DNA of 64,000 nucleotides from Aureliella helgolandensis (GTDB lineage Bacteria > Planctomycetota > Planctomycetia > Pirellulales > Pirellulaceae), in contig NZ_CP036298.1 of NCBI RefSeq assembly GCF_007752135.1, forward strand, positions 1,116,001 through 1,180,000. The letters are read 5' to 3'. The notes under the pieces were generated by a model. It worked only from the letters and a program-made list of their open reading frames with translations. It searched no databases and was not told where the DNA came from. The position numbers were made by a program, and so were the translations under genes. Positions 36,740 through 46,330 of the stretch are shown in pieces; position 1 is the first letter of the stretch, and every line of letters starts with the position of its first letter.

Positions 36740-38950
36740 TTAGCGTGACAATAGGGCTTGCAGATCTTGTCGGAATTCGGTGCTCGCCCGCCATTGTTGG
36801 AGAGCCGCTTCGGAGCTCGAGCGTTTCGTATCTAGCGTACTGGGCAGGAGGCGTCGCGTGCCGGTTGCACAGCGGATTAGCGGCAGTTGCATTTCCGTTG
36901 GGCGTGGTATTCCAACTCCGTCGCACACGCACGCAAAGAGATCACTCAGTTGCCGCCAGGGCGTTTCTCGCTGCACGATGCTGAGCGCTTCACCACCACC
37001 GCCGGCTCCCGTCATGACAGCAGCGATGCCTGCAGCAGCCAGCAACTCCTTGCTCGACGCGAAGACCAAAACGGCGGTTCCCCCAGCGTCGAATGGAACC
37101 AGGATGGCAGCCAGCAGCGGTCCCATGACCAGAGCCAGTGGCTGGGTTCCCTTCCACAATTTGTCGGTGAAAGACATCCCCTGCCAGACTTGTCGACTCC
37201 AGGCATCCAAGTCCTGTTCGTCGAGTCGTGATTGATCTTCGGCAGCAAAGCGTTTCATGGCGACGTCACAATCACCAACCAGACAATCTTGATTGATCTC
37301 TTGCAGGGCGTCGTGCGAATCGCAACGCCGCAGTGTTTCGGCTAGCTTGTCAGGCGTGACGACTGTTGCCCCTTCGCCACGCCGGAAGCGACTTGCAAGC
37401 TGTTTTACCGACTGTGAGGCGCTTTGAAGTATTTTCAAACGCGAGGCTGAATTTGCGATTGCTTGTTGAAACTGACGCGCGGTGCGATCGATACTTAGGC
37501 TCAAACGCAGCCACAGCGGTGCCGTTCGCTGTAGGCTGTCCGCCATTTGCGCCACGATAGCGGGCGAAGCCTGAAGGCGGAGGCCTGTGGTAGAGCCCAC
37601 CTTGTCTCGGACGGCCATGAATTCATAGCAAGCTTCGGCGATGGTCTGCCAAGCATCCTGCAGTCGCTGCTCCTGCATCGTTTGATTCTTGTCGAGCCAG
37701 GAGATTGCTGCAGCGATTTTGGCGTTCAATTGCAGCGTCAAGCTGCGGCAACTCTCGCGGGCTAACGTGCCTGCATCCAATTGCTCTCCCAGATCGTGCA
37801 AATACCGCTTGGGGTCAGAGGCGGTTGTGACCGCCTGCGTTTCATAGAAAATTGGCAATTGTTCTTGGCTAGATTCCCTAAGCATTCTCGGTGGGGGAGG
37901 TGGAACACATGTGTGCGCCAGGGCGCTGCGGAAGTCGTAGGCGGTGTATACGGCTTGAACTCCGAAGCGATCGACCAGCTCTCGGGCTTGCTCGAGGACC
38001 GTGTCCGGCAAGTAGCGAGCTTTGACTTTGTTGACGGCGAGTATTCTGGGGACGCCAGGCATGGCATCACGCAAGGCCGTCAGGATTTGCAGCAGCCCTT
38101 CATCATGGAGGCTGTTCAACTTGCTGACGACGATAAAAGCAGAGCATAGCCGGCCGATGCGTACCAATTGTTGGCGACGCTCCCACGCCATCGCCTGACC
38201 TTGGGGACGCTCCGAGTCGGTAGTTGTGTGCGCCAAGAAGCCGGTTTGGATATCAGGGCAATCGATCAATCCGAGCTTTAGGGAGTCGAGCGACGCGTCG
38301 TAGGCGATTAGCGGAATGCCCAGTGGGTCAACGGCCGAGGACGGTTGGCCCTCAGAATTGTGTGGGGCCAGCCTAGCCGGTGGCGGTGTGATGGACTCCG
38401 TGGCGGAGTGCGGTGCGGTGAGAAGCGAGTCGGACAATACTTGCCCGTTGTACTGCAACATGGCCTGAGTGGGATCGTCCGATAGTTTTTCGGGTGGATG
38501 CCCAAAGAGTTCGGTGAGGAAGTTTAGCAGAGTGGCGAAGAGTTGGGGATTGTCCCACCAGGCCTGTGGAAGCCAGAGAACGAAGCGGTGTGTTCCGGCG
38601 TGATTGCTCAGACCTCGCAAGACGCGTCGGCGGCTCTCCGGACTGAGATAGGTCGCCAGCAGTGAGCTCTTGCCGGCGTTCAATAATCCGGTAATGGCCA
38701 CAATGGGGCAGCGACTCAATTCGTCGGCCATCGAGAGCTGTTTGGCAAGGCCGCTGAGAGCACTCTGCAAGTCGCTCCCAAGAGCTGCTTGTTCGGTAGA
38801 GGCTGCGATTTCGGAATTTCCGAGTGCATCCAGCAGACTCAGACGTCGATCGACGTCGGCTGGGTATAGGCAATTGAGCCCATGGGGTGCCGCGGAGCTT
38901 GCCAGCAGGTCTAAGAGTTGTTTCCAGGTGTCACTCGAATGCTGTTTCAC
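36740..38950 (-). CDS. Dynamin-like GTPase A
   Basis: 736 residues. P-loop G-L-L-N-A-G-K-S-S at 88-96, switch-II-like LIDCPDIQTG at about 230, and G4-like AVNKVKARY. Helical regions follow, then a hydrophobic stretch at about 601-648 that could form a membrane hairpin or paddle. Size and order fit bacterial dynamin-like proteins. Its start overlaps the coaX stop by 4 bp (ATGA) and it is followed after 14 bp by GTPase B. Many bacterial dynamins work as pairs, so a heteromeric membrane-remodelling complex is inferred. Confidence 0.78.
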   Translation of the reverse strand: MKQHSSDTWKQLLDLLASSAAPHGLNCLYPADVDRRLSLLDALGNSEIAASTEQAALGSDLQSALSGLAKQLSMADELSRCPIVAITGLLNAGKSSLLATYLSPESRRRVLRGLSNHAGTHRFVLWLPQAWWDNPQLFATLLNFLTELFGHPPEKLSDDPTQAMLQYNGQVLSDSLLTAPHSATESITPPPARLAPHNSEGQPSSAVDPLGIPLIAYDASLDSLKLGLIDCPDIQTGFLAHTTTDSERPQGQAMAWERRQQLVRIGRLCSAFIVVSKLNSLHDEGLLQILTALRDAMPGVPRILAVNKVKARYLPDTVLEQARELVDRFGVQAVYTAYDFRSALAHTCVPPPPPRMLRESSQEQLPIFYETQAVTTASDPKRYLHDLGEQLDAGTLARESCRSLTLQLNAKIAAAISWLDKNQTMQEQRLQDAWQTIAEACYEFMAVRDKVGSTTGLRLQASPAIVAQMADSLQRTAPLWLRLSLSIDRTARQFQQAIANSASRLKILQSASQSVKQLASRFRRGEGATVVTPDKLAETLRRCDSHDALQEINQDCLVGDCDVAMKRFAAEDQSRLDEQDLDAWSRQVWQGMSFTDKLWKGTQPLALVMGPLLAAILVPFDAGGTAVLVFASSKELLAAAGIAAVMTGAGGGGEALSIVQRETPWRQLSDLFACVCDGVGIPRPTEMQLPLIRCATGTRRLLPSTLDTKRSSSEAALQQWRASTEFRQDLQALLSR

Positions 38951-39924
38951 GACAGTTCAGTGCTGATAAGGTTGGAAGCGTGCCTTGTTGCCAATTCCAG
39001 TAAACCGTGCTCAACCAAATGGGGTTTGACTTGGTGGGGAGAATCGATGAAGGGAGCCAGCCGCATGCCATCGCCGCCGCTAATGATTACGGGTGTCTCC
39101 ATTCCCCATTGTTTCCGGTAGCGGTGGACCAAGTGAATTGCTCCCCCCACTAGGCAACTTGCAGCTCCCGCGAGCATGGCTTGTTCTGTATTCTTGCCCG
39201 GTAGATTGGGAAGGTCAGTCAGGTCATCCGCATCGAGTTCAGGGAGCATGTCTGCGCCCTTGCCCAGCAAACGCAAGATCATGGGGACGCCAGGCATGAT
39301 GGCTCCGCCGCAGAAGGTGTCTGCGGAGTTGTCCCGCTGTGGAGTGAGTTGAGCGGATGTTGAGTGTCGTGCTACTAGGTCGACGGTAACCGCTGAACCG
39401 GCTTGAATGACGATGCAGGGACGCTGCAGGGTAGCTTGGGAGGCAGCCAGTGCGGCGAGCAATCGATCGACGCCAACTTTTTCAGGAAACTCGATATCTA
39501 TCTTGAGAGGGATGTGTGTTGAGTTGATCACCCACAATTGATGATTGGGGAAGCGTTGCACGAAGTCGTGTAGCGTGGCTAGAGCGTCGCGACGAACGCT
39601 GCTCACGAGCCACACAATGGACCGCTGTGCGAAGCTATCGCGTGCGGGTTCGCCAGCTTCGCCGGAATTCACATCGAGAGCTGATGTAACCGTGGCCGAA
39701 GAGTCTGCGGTGCCCGGGAATTCCGTGTGCATAAAATGCTCGAGCTTCGCCTGCCAGGCTTTGTCGCTCGGCAGGAAGCGTTGCTCGGAAGTGTGGCGAG
39801 TCGAGGTTTCTTGAGGCTGCCAATAGAGCCGCAGGGTGCCTGCGAGCCGTTGCCGATCGACATCGAGCCGCGTGGCGCGCAGGCCGCTGTTACCAATGTC
39901 AATCCCAACGTATTCATGCACCAT
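38947..39924 (-). CDS. coaX: Type III pantothenate kinase
   Basis: 325 residues of the CoaX type, which phosphorylates pantothenate in the first step of coenzyme A synthesis. ASKHA-fold signatures: VGIDIGNSGLRATRL at the N-terminus, GVDRLLAALAA, QAGSAVTVDLV, CGGAIMPGVPM and IISGGDG. Residues about 90-130 (between the first strands) are longer than in Bacillus CoaX. It lies 3 bp after obgE and overlaps GTPase A, so it is the middle gene of a tightly coupled operon. Confidence 0.93.
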   Translation of the reverse strand: MVHEYVGIDIGNSGLRATRLDVDRQRLAGTLRLYWQPQETSTRHTSEQRFLPSDKAWQAKLEHFMHTEFPGTADSSATVTSALDVNSGEAGEPARDSFAQRSIVWLVSSVRRDALATLHDFVQRFPNHQLWVINSTHIPLKIDIEFPEKVGVDRLLAALAASQATLQRPCIVIQAGSAVTVDLVARHSTSAQLTPQRDNSADTFCGGAIMPGVPMILRLLGKGADMLPELDADDLTDLPNLPGKNTEQAMLAGAASCLVGGAIHLVHRYRKQWGMETPVIISGGDGMRLAPFIDSPHQVKPHLVEHGLLELATRHASNLISTELS

Positions 39925-39927
39925 GAA

Positions 39928-40944
39928 TCAATGCGCCTGTCGTACCGCTTCCCGATCGCGAGCTGCCAGTTCGTTTGCGATGCGACGAATCAGCACATTG
40001 AGCCCTTGGCCAGTAACGGCACTAATCCGCAGTACCTCGCTATTGACTTCTGCTTTGAGCTGCTCAAACACCTCTTCGGACTCGGGGATCTCTGCTTTGC
40101 TCACGACGACAATTTCTGGCCGCGCCGCTAGCTCATCGCTGTATTCCATTAGTTCATGGCGGATCACGCGATAGTTTTCCAGCGGATCGGTGCCGTCGGT
40201 GGGGAGGGGTTCTACGAGGTGAACGAGGATACCAGCACGTGTGATGTGTCTCAGGAAGTCATGTCCCAATCCAACGCCTGAGGAGGCGCCTTCGATCAAT
40301 CCTGGGATATCGGCCATGACGAACGAGGCATCGATATCGACGATGACTTGTCCCAAGTTCGGGAACTTGGTGGTAAAGGGATAATCGGCGATTTCGGGGC
40401 GAGCCCGCGACAGGCGACTGAGCAGAGTGCTTTTGCCTGCGTTGGGTTTTCCGATCAGGCCCACATCGGCGATGACCTTCAACTCAAAAATAACGCGTCG
40501 CATCTCCCCCATGGTGCCCGGAGTTGATTCTCTGGGGGCTTGATTGGTGGAGTGTTTGAAATGGGGATTCCCCTTGCCGCCGCGCCCACCGCGGGCCACG
40601 ATGACTTCATCTTGATCTGCCACCAAGTCTTTAATGATCATGCCCGATTCGGAGTCGATCAGAACGGTGCCTGGGGGGACTTCGATAATGAGATTGGAAC
40701 CTGACTTGCCATGTCGGTCGGAGCCTTCACCGCGTTCGCCCCGCGGGGCTCGCCAGTGCTTGCGGTGGGCGAACTCCATCAGGCTGTTCACGCCCTCACG
40801 GGCTCGAACGATGACGCTGCCACCGTTACCGCCATCGCCGCCGCTGGGGCCGCCATGTGGCACGTGCTTTTCACGGCGGAAGGCAACGCAACCGTCGCCA
40901 CCCTTGCCAGCTTCAATTTCAACTTCAGCACGATCTACAAACAT
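39928..40944 (-). CDS. obgE: Obg/CgtA GTPase
   Basis: 338 residues. The glycine-rich Obg fold fills residues 1-158 (VEIEAGKGGDGCVAFRREK, GGPSGGDGGNGG), followed by the GTPase domain with GKPNAGKSTLL, DIPGLIEGA and a G4 element read as VVSKAEI. It acts in late 50S ribosome assembly and stress response. rpmA lies about 370 bp upstream on the same strand, which is the usual neighbour; downstream come coaX and the dynamin pair. Confidence 0.95.
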   Translation of the reverse strand: MFVDRAEVEIEAGKGGDGCVAFRREKHVPHGGPSGGDGGNGGSVIVRAREGVNSLMEFAHRKHWRAPRGERGEGSDRHGKSGSNLIIEVPPGTVLIDSESGMIIKDLVADQDEVIVARGGRGGKGNPHFKHSTNQAPRESTPGTMGEMRRVIFELKVIADVGLIGKPNAGKSTLLSRLSRARPEIADYPFTTKFPNLGQVIVDIDASFVMADIPGLIEGASSGVGLGHDFLRHITRAGILVHLVEPLPTDGTDPLENYRVIRHELMEYSDELAARPEIVVVSKAEIPESEEVFEQLKAEVNSEVLRISAVTGQGLNVLIRRIANELAARDREAVRQAH

Positions 40945-41316
40945 GGGACCACTCTGTTCGGTTTGAGCACATGGGCTCCGATTATTTCAATCAAGACAAT
41001 ATCTTCCGCAGCTCAGCCGCAAAGGCACGCTCTAGATACGAAACAAGCCGCGGAAGCTGATCTCTCAGAAGGTAGGTGCACCCACCAGAGATCAAGTTCC
41101 ACGGCTCATCCTATCCAGACAAGGGCTGCAGCGAAGTCATTCGCCCCAGGCGACCGACTGCTGCATACTGCTTATCTGCTCGGTCACAATCACCTTGCTT
41201 ACGCTGCGAGTCGCTCTATTTGAGCAAGCCCTTATGCAGCGGGATGCAATATCAACGCGCCGTAAAGTGGCGGGGTGCGATTGCAGCAAGCGGCTCTCAG
41301 CAGGGGGCCAAGCGAA
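40945..41316. other. Intergenic, nothing recognised
   Basis: 372 bp between rpmA and obgE on the same strand. Unusually wide for this gene pair, so obgE may have its own promoter here; none was resolved by eye. Confidence 0.45.
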
Positions 41317-41571
41317 TTAGCTGGCGACCGCTGGTTGCACGTTGACTCGACGACCCTCTTGGTCGAAGAAGACCTTGCCTTCGGTCAACGCGAACAGGGT
41401 GTAATCCTTGCCCATGCCCACACCACGACCGGGACGGAATTTGGTCCCTACTTGGCGGACGATGATGTTACCCGCGATAACCGCTTCGCCACCAAATCGC
41501 TTAACACCGCGGCGTTGTGCGTTACTATCGCGACCGTTCCGTGTGGAACCCTGACCCTTTTTGTGTGCCAT
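41317..41571 (-). CDS. rpmA: 50S ribosomal protein L27
   Basis: 84 residues, full length. [17 protein letters not shown] is the L27 N-terminus that reaches the peptidyl-transferase centre, here starting directly with the mature sequence. [35 protein letters not shown] completes the family. L21 (rplU), its usual upstream partner, is not in this window: the preceding minus-strand gene is an unrelated secreted protein. Confidence 0.97.
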   Translation of the reverse strand: MAHKKGQGSTRNGRDSNAQRRGVKRFGGEAVIAGNIIVRQVGTKFRPGRGVGMGKDYTLFALTEGKVFFDQEGRRVNVQPAVAS

Positions 41572-41669
41572 TCTCTAAATCCAACGTCAACTTAAATTTG
41601 ATTTACGATTGTTCCCGCGAGCGGTTGCCAGACGGGCGTGGAGCTCCTGAGCTCGCAGAACCCCAGATG

Positions 41670-42674
41670 TTAGCGGTAGAGCCACTGATAATCAAGGCGT
41701 TCTTCGAGTCCAAATTGGTCAAGTACGTACTTCTGTCGCTCTGGTTCAGTGATGGCAGGGATTCCAAAGCGTATTTGGTCCTCCAGCTCGTTGATCGTAT
41801 CCCCAGGGCGGGTGAAGTGGAGTACGAGAGTCTTCTGCAGATATCGGATCGAATCGCCATCGAGCTCCAGTCGCTGAGCGTTCGTCAGTCCTTTTACGGA
41901 AACGGAGAAGAAGTCGGTGCGAGGATCGATTCCCACCCATGTGGCTACCCCCCACACTTCGTTGTTCTCAGTTTCGGTGGTAATTCCAATTTTGAGCGAC
42001 TGGATTTCGACCGAATCGTACAGCTTCTTACCAACGCGTTCCTTGGCTGCAATCGATCGGACCGCCACCGGCAGAATGCGATCGAGGTGCGATTGATTCA
42101 GCCCGAGGGATTTTAGGGTGAAGGTAGGCATAAACCGGACCCACTTGGCGGCCACCGGCTGGGTGGTGTACACCAGATTGTTGTAGGGATCCTGCTCCGG
42201 AACCGGTTTCAGGTCTTGTCCCAAGTAGCGGACTCGGTACAGCAAGTACCAGACGTTGGTCTCACGAAATCCTTCGCTAGTTGGAACTTCGACGGAGATC
42301 ATGCGGACCGGTTTGAAGGCGAATTCCAATGCGTAGGCGTCGCCGCGAAAGATTACATGCTTGCCCTTCTCGAGCAATGTATCGCTCTTTGCCGTATAAT
42401 TGGGGGTCCAGTCTAATTCCGGATGCTGCGAGACGAATGGCAGGTCGACTGGGCCTTGGAACGTATCTCCCATCTCTTGAGCCGGTGGAATGACTTCCAA
42501 TGCATCGGGGGCGAGTTGCCGGATGCGGGGTCCGCTGGACGAGGTCGGGAGCGATTGTCCCTGCACTCGTTGCAGGAGCACTCCGCCCGGCAGGCAGAAG
42601 GTTATGGCAAGTGCGCCGCCAGCCAGGAATCTCAACCAAGCTACAGGTGAAAGAATTGTTCCGCTTGCCGGCAT
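41670..42674 (-). CDS. Secreted protein of unknown function
   Basis: 334 residues with an N-terminal hydrophobic segment (about 12-40) ending in VQGQS, so exported or anchored. The mature part has an FFSVSVKGLTNAQRL segment and a C-terminal half with WYLLYRVRYLG and TKWVRF-like beta strands; it contains ALEFAFKPVRMISVEVP. I cannot place it in a named family. It is 98 bp upstream of rpmA in the same direction but unlikely to be functionally linked. Confidence 0.72.
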   Translation of the reverse strand: MPASGTILSPVAWLRFLAGGALAITFCLPGGVLLQRVQGQSLPTSSSGPRIRQLAPDALEVIPPAQEMGDTFQGPVDLPFVSQHPELDWTPNYTAKSDTLLEKGKHVIFRGDAYALEFAFKPVRMISVEVPTSEGFRETNVWYLLYRVRYLGQDLKPVPEQDPYNNLVYTTQPVAAKWVRFMPTFTLKSLGLNQSHLDRILPVAVRSIAAKERVGKKLYDSVEIQSLKIGITTETENNEVWGVATWVGIDPRTDFFSVSVKGLTNAQRLELDGDSIRYLQKTLVLHFTRPGDTINELEDQIRFGIPAITEPERQKYVLDQFGLEERLDYQWLYR

Positions 42675-43078
42675 TGCGTATTCCTAGACGGGAGGGAAGG
42701 ATGAGTTGCTTCGGGGCAGGGTCGCATGACAAATTACCAAACTGGGCCGCTACAGCCCGATCCGGCAATGTTAGCATTGTAATTGCCAAGTTTCAGAAGT
42801 TGAAAAGCTGAAATTGCCAAGAGTCTGCAAAACGACGAGATTCCCGCGAATACCTAGACTACCAATCTACAGTGTAGTTCGTCGCTGGGCAAACTGAAGG
42901 CATCCCAGCCGAAAGTGGAGGAAGTCGGTAGGGGGGAGCAGCCTCTCCGTCGCACCGCTACCGGTTTTGACGACACTGCCGATTGTAGCGTACACTGGAC
43001 CCACTCTGCTTCCATTGCGACCGCGCTCTGAGAAGAGAGGTTCGCACCGCAGCTCCAACAAATAATCAGCCTTTGAAA
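42675..43078. other. Divergent intergenic region, nothing recognised
   Basis: 404 bp between the secreted protein and the metal permease. It must hold the promoters of both genes. No iron- or manganese-box-like dyad was recognised by eye. Confidence 0.45.
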
Positions 43079-44392
43079 ATGTTCGACAATTGGTCTTGGG
43101 AGATTGATGGCTGGATTATTGTAGCCGGAGCACTCTGCGCTGCCGGTGCCGCTTTACTTGGCAATTTTTTGGTCCTGCGTCGCATGAGCCTGATGGGGGA
43201 TGCGATCAGCCATGCGGTCCTTCCCGGTTTAGCCGCCGCATTCTTGCTGACCGGCCAGCGCCAAGGAGTGGCGATGTTTGCGGGCGCCGCCATCGTGGGG
43301 GTGTTGACGGTGTTGCTGACTGAATTGGCGCGGCATTACGGGCGCGTCGACGAGGGGGCATCGATCGGCGTGGTGTTTACGTTCCTTTTCGCAGTCGGTT
43401 TGCTGATGATTGTGCAGGCAGCGGATCGCGTCGACTTGGATCCCGGCTGTGTCCTGTATGGAGCACTGGAGACCACAATTGTCGACCAAGTGTACGTGCT
43501 GGGGATCGGCGTTCCGCGGGTGGTCGTCAATTTATCGGTGGTGTTGCTACTCAACCTGGTTTTCGTGGTCGGCCTCTATCGTCCGCTCAAGGTCAGTACT
43601 TTTGATCCCCAGCTGGCTGCGTCTCAGGGAACGAATGTCGCGGCGCTACACTACTTGTTAGCTGCCTTCGTGGCGGTGACGGCGGTCGCTTCGTTCGAAT
43701 CGGTCGGCAATATCCTGGTGGTAGCAATGTTTGTGGTTCCCCCGGCGGCAGCCTGGATGTGGACCGACCGCCTCAGCGTCATGATTGTGCTGAGTGTGGC
43801 GATTGGTGTCGCCTCGGCGTTTCTGGGGCACTGGGGAGCCATGCAGGTTCCGCGATGGTTGGGATACGATTTTTCCACCAACACCGCAGGCATGATGGCA
43901 GTCGCAGCCGGTGGCTTGCTGATGTTTGCAGTGTTCTTCGCTCCCCGCAAGGGAATCGTTTCGCGGGGGATACGATCGCTCAAGTTGGCGACGCAAATTG
44001 TTAGCGAAGATGTCTTGGCCAGGCTCTATCGGGCTGAACAAAACGGGGCTCGCTCCCTGGCGATCGCGTCGTTGCACGCGAGTTTGCACGTTCCCAATTT
44101 GAGGGCTCGATTCGTGTTTTACTGGCTACAGTGGAGAGGGCTTGTGGCGCGGTCCGCCGGAGAACTCTCCTTGGCGGATGCGGGACGCCGCCAAGCCCAG
44201 AATATTGTGCGTTCCCACCGCTTGTGGGAACAGTATCTTGCGTCTGAGGCTGGGTTGCCCGAGCAGATTTTGCATGATGGCGCCGAGCTGCTCGAGCACT
44301 TTACCAATCGCACACTCCGCGAGCGATTGCTGCAGGAGATGGATGCCCCCGATGTCGATCCTCACGGGCAACCCATTCCTCCCGAAGCTTGA
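43079..44392 (+). CDS. Metal ABC transporter permease fused to a DtxR-like domain
   Basis: 437 residues from the ATG at 43079; a TTG two codons upstream is also possible. Residues about 10-280 are a multi-span ABC-3 permease of the ZnuB/MntB/TroC type: GNFLVLRRMSLMGDAISHAVLPGLA, DEGASIGVVFTFLFAVGLLMI, VGNILVVAMFVVPPAAA. From about 300 on the chain is soluble and matches DtxR/MntR-type repressors: winged-helix SLAIASLHASLHVPN...FVFYWLQWRGLVARSAGELSLADAGR, then the metal-binding and dimerisation helix HRLWEQYLASEAG and HDGAELLEHF. No ATPase or binding-protein gene is adjacent. It probably takes up Mn(II), Zn(II) or Fe(II) and may sense it. Confidence 0.87.
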   Translation: MFDNWSWEIDGWIIVAGALCAAGAALLGNFLVLRRMSLMGDAISHAVLPGLAAAFLLTGQRQGVAMFAGAAIVGVLTVLLTELARHYGRVDEGASIGVVFTFLFAVGLLMIVQAADRVDLDPGCVLYGALETTIVDQVYVLGIGVPRVVVNLSVVLLLNLVFVVGLYRPLKVSTFDPQLAASQGTNVAALHYLLAAFVAVTAVASFESVGNILVVAMFVVPPAAAWMWTDRLSVMIVLSVAIGVASAFLGHWGAMQVPRWLGYDFSTNTAGMMAVAAGGLLMFAVFFAPRKGIVSRGIRSLKLATQIVSEDVLARLYRAEQNGARSLAIASLHASLHVPNLRARFVFYWLQWRGLVARSAGELSLADAGRRQAQNIVRSHRLWEQYLASEAGLPEQILHDGAELLEHFTNRTLRERLLQEMDAPDVDPHGQPIPPEA

Positions 44393-44641
44393 CTGGGATG
44401 TTGAATGAAGCGCTGTTGCCTGCCGCTCGACGAACGTTCGCGATCCTCATGCTGCTGTTGTGAATCGCAGGGGAATCTGGGGACTGCGATTTGCGATTGT
44501 AAATTGTCGCATATTGGCCAAGTTCGAGATGTTGGGCTCGCGAGCTTGCCGGAACGTTTCGAGCCAAGTGTGATGCAACTGTATTGTTAATAGAGTTTGT
44601 TAGTTAATTAACGGTGTCCGATTCAATAGGAAATGAAACCG

Positions 44642-45412
44642 ATGGACCGAGAAAGACTTGCCCTGATTACTGGTGCTAGTTCAGGTATTGGGCGACAAAT
44701 CGCAGTCGAATTGGCCAAGTGTGGCCTGAAGATAGTGGTGGATCACTATCGTGACCCAGAAGGTGCCGAGCAGACGCTCCAGCTTGTTCGCCAAGCGGGT
44801 GGGGATGGTTGGAGTTTTGATGCCGATGTGGGGTCGGCAGCCGAGCTCGACAAGTTATTTGATGCCATTCGCCAATCAGGCTCGCCACTGGAAGTTTTGG
44901 TCAACAACGCGGCGGTTCAAACTTTTGCTCCACTGCTTGAATTGACCGAAGCCGACTTTGATCGCACGATCCGTACCAACCTCAAGGGGACGATGTTGTG
45001 TTCGCAGCGCGCCGGACGCTTGTTCTCGGAGCAAGGGACGGGTGGGGCAATCGTCAATATCGGCTCCGGCGCGAACCAGGTTCCCTTTCCTGGGCTGGTG
45101 GACTACGTCTGTAGCAAGGGTGGGATCGAAATGCTGACGAAAGTCTCGGCTGTTGAACTGGGGCCACTGAAAGTCCGAGTAAACTGCGTCGCACCTGGAG
45201 CAATTGAGAACGCACGCACGCGGGCCGAGAGCCCCGACTATGCCCAGACCTGGGGAGCGCTGGCGCCGCTACGCCGCGCTGGAACGGAGCAAGATGTCGC
45301 CAATGCCGTTGCCTTCTTAGTGTCCGAGAAAGCGAGCTTTATTACCGGCCAAACCCTATTCGTCGATGGTGGCTTGTGGACCAAGAACGAGTGGCCGTAC
45401 CCGGACGAATAG
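44642..45412 (+). CDS. Short-chain dehydrogenase/reductase
   Basis: 256 residues. The ATG at 44642 has AGGA 10 bp upstream; an in-frame ATG 9 bp earlier sits too close to it. Classical SDR motifs: TGASSGIG for NAD(P) binding, NNAA, active-site Ser in NIGSGAN, and YVCSKGG with the Tyr-x3-Lys catalytic pair. C-terminal FITGQTLFVDGGLW is typical of FabG/glucose-dehydrogenase-like members. Across the repeat array it faces a sugar-acid dehydratase gene, which makes a sugar dehydrogenase role plausible but not shown. Confidence 0.9.
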   Translation: MDRERLALITGASSGIGRQIAVELAKCGLKIVVDHYRDPEGAEQTLQLVRQAGGDGWSFDADVGSAAELDKLFDAIRQSGSPLEVLVNNAAVQTFAPLLELTEADFDRTIRTNLKGTMLCSQRAGRLFSEQGTGGAIVNIGSGANQVPFPGLVDYVCSKGGIEMLTKVSAVELGPLKVRVNCVAPGAIENARTRAESPDYAQTWGALAPLRRAGTEQDVANAVAFLVSEKASFITGQTLFVDGGLWTKNEWPYPDE

Positions 45413-45535
45413 TTGTCACGGTGAGTTGCGAGCTTGCTGGCCATCCGCCGGGATCAACCCGCCACGGCGCGGAGGAGCTGCGGCATTTTCCAGCGTCGTT
45501 GAGCAGTGCCGCCTGCGCCACTATTGAATTAATAC

Positions 45536-46330
45536 GTAGCATGGACCCCCGGTCCGTGAGCATGGCATCGCAGCACAAGCAAACGTCCGGTACATGTCGC
45601 TCCGTTGCGAAATTATCGCAACGGGAGCATGGTTGGTTAGCTAGGCTACGGTTACCAGAACGTTTTCAGTTTTTACATGAAGGTCGCTCTTGGATTTACT
45701 CTGTAGCGACGACCACTCTTCCTTGCTCACGCAGCGGGTTACGAAATTGACTGGAACTGAGTAGGTAGCATGGACCCCCGGTCCGTGAGCATAGCGGCGT
45801 AGCACAAGCAAACGTCCAATACATGTCGCTCCGTTGTGAAATTATCGCAACGGGAGCATGGTTGGTTAGCTAGGCTACGGTTACCAGAACGTTTTCAGTT
45901 TTCACACGAAGGTCGCTCTTGGATTTACTCTGTAGCGACGACCACTCTTCCTTGCTCACGCAGCGGGTTACGAAATTGGCTGGAACGAAGTACGTAGCAT
46001 GGACCCCCGGTCCGTGAGCATGGCGGCGCATCGCAAGCAATCGACCAATACATGTCCCTCCGTTGCGAAATTATCGCAACGGGAGCATGGTTGGTTAGCT
46101 AGGCTACGGTTACCAGAACGTTTTCAGTTTTTACATGAAGGTCGCTCTTGGATTTACTCTGTAGCGACGACCACTCTTCCTTGCTCACGCAGCGGGTTAC
46201 GAAGTTGGCTGGAACGAAGTAGGTAGCATGGACCCCCGGTCCGTGAGCATGGCGGCGCATCGCAAGCAATCGTCCAATACATGTCCCTCCGTTGCGAAAT
46301 TACCGCAACGGGAGCATGGTTGGTTAGCTA
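45536..46330 (+). repeat. 229-bp tandem repeat array, part 1 (3.5 units)
   Basis: Units start with GTAGCATGGACCCCCGG at 45536, 45765, 45994 and 46223, exactly 229 bp apart and nearly identical. Each unit has the GGACC-CCC-GGTCC palindrome, a hairpin CCGTTGCG/CGCAACGG around a 7-base loop, and a tail TTCCTTGCTCACGCAGCGGG shared with the MITE family. Unit 4 is broken by IS copy 2 after its TAGCTA. The 75-codon open frames in each unit start at a repeat boundary and are not genes. It lies between the 3' ends of two convergent genes. Confidence 0.92.
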
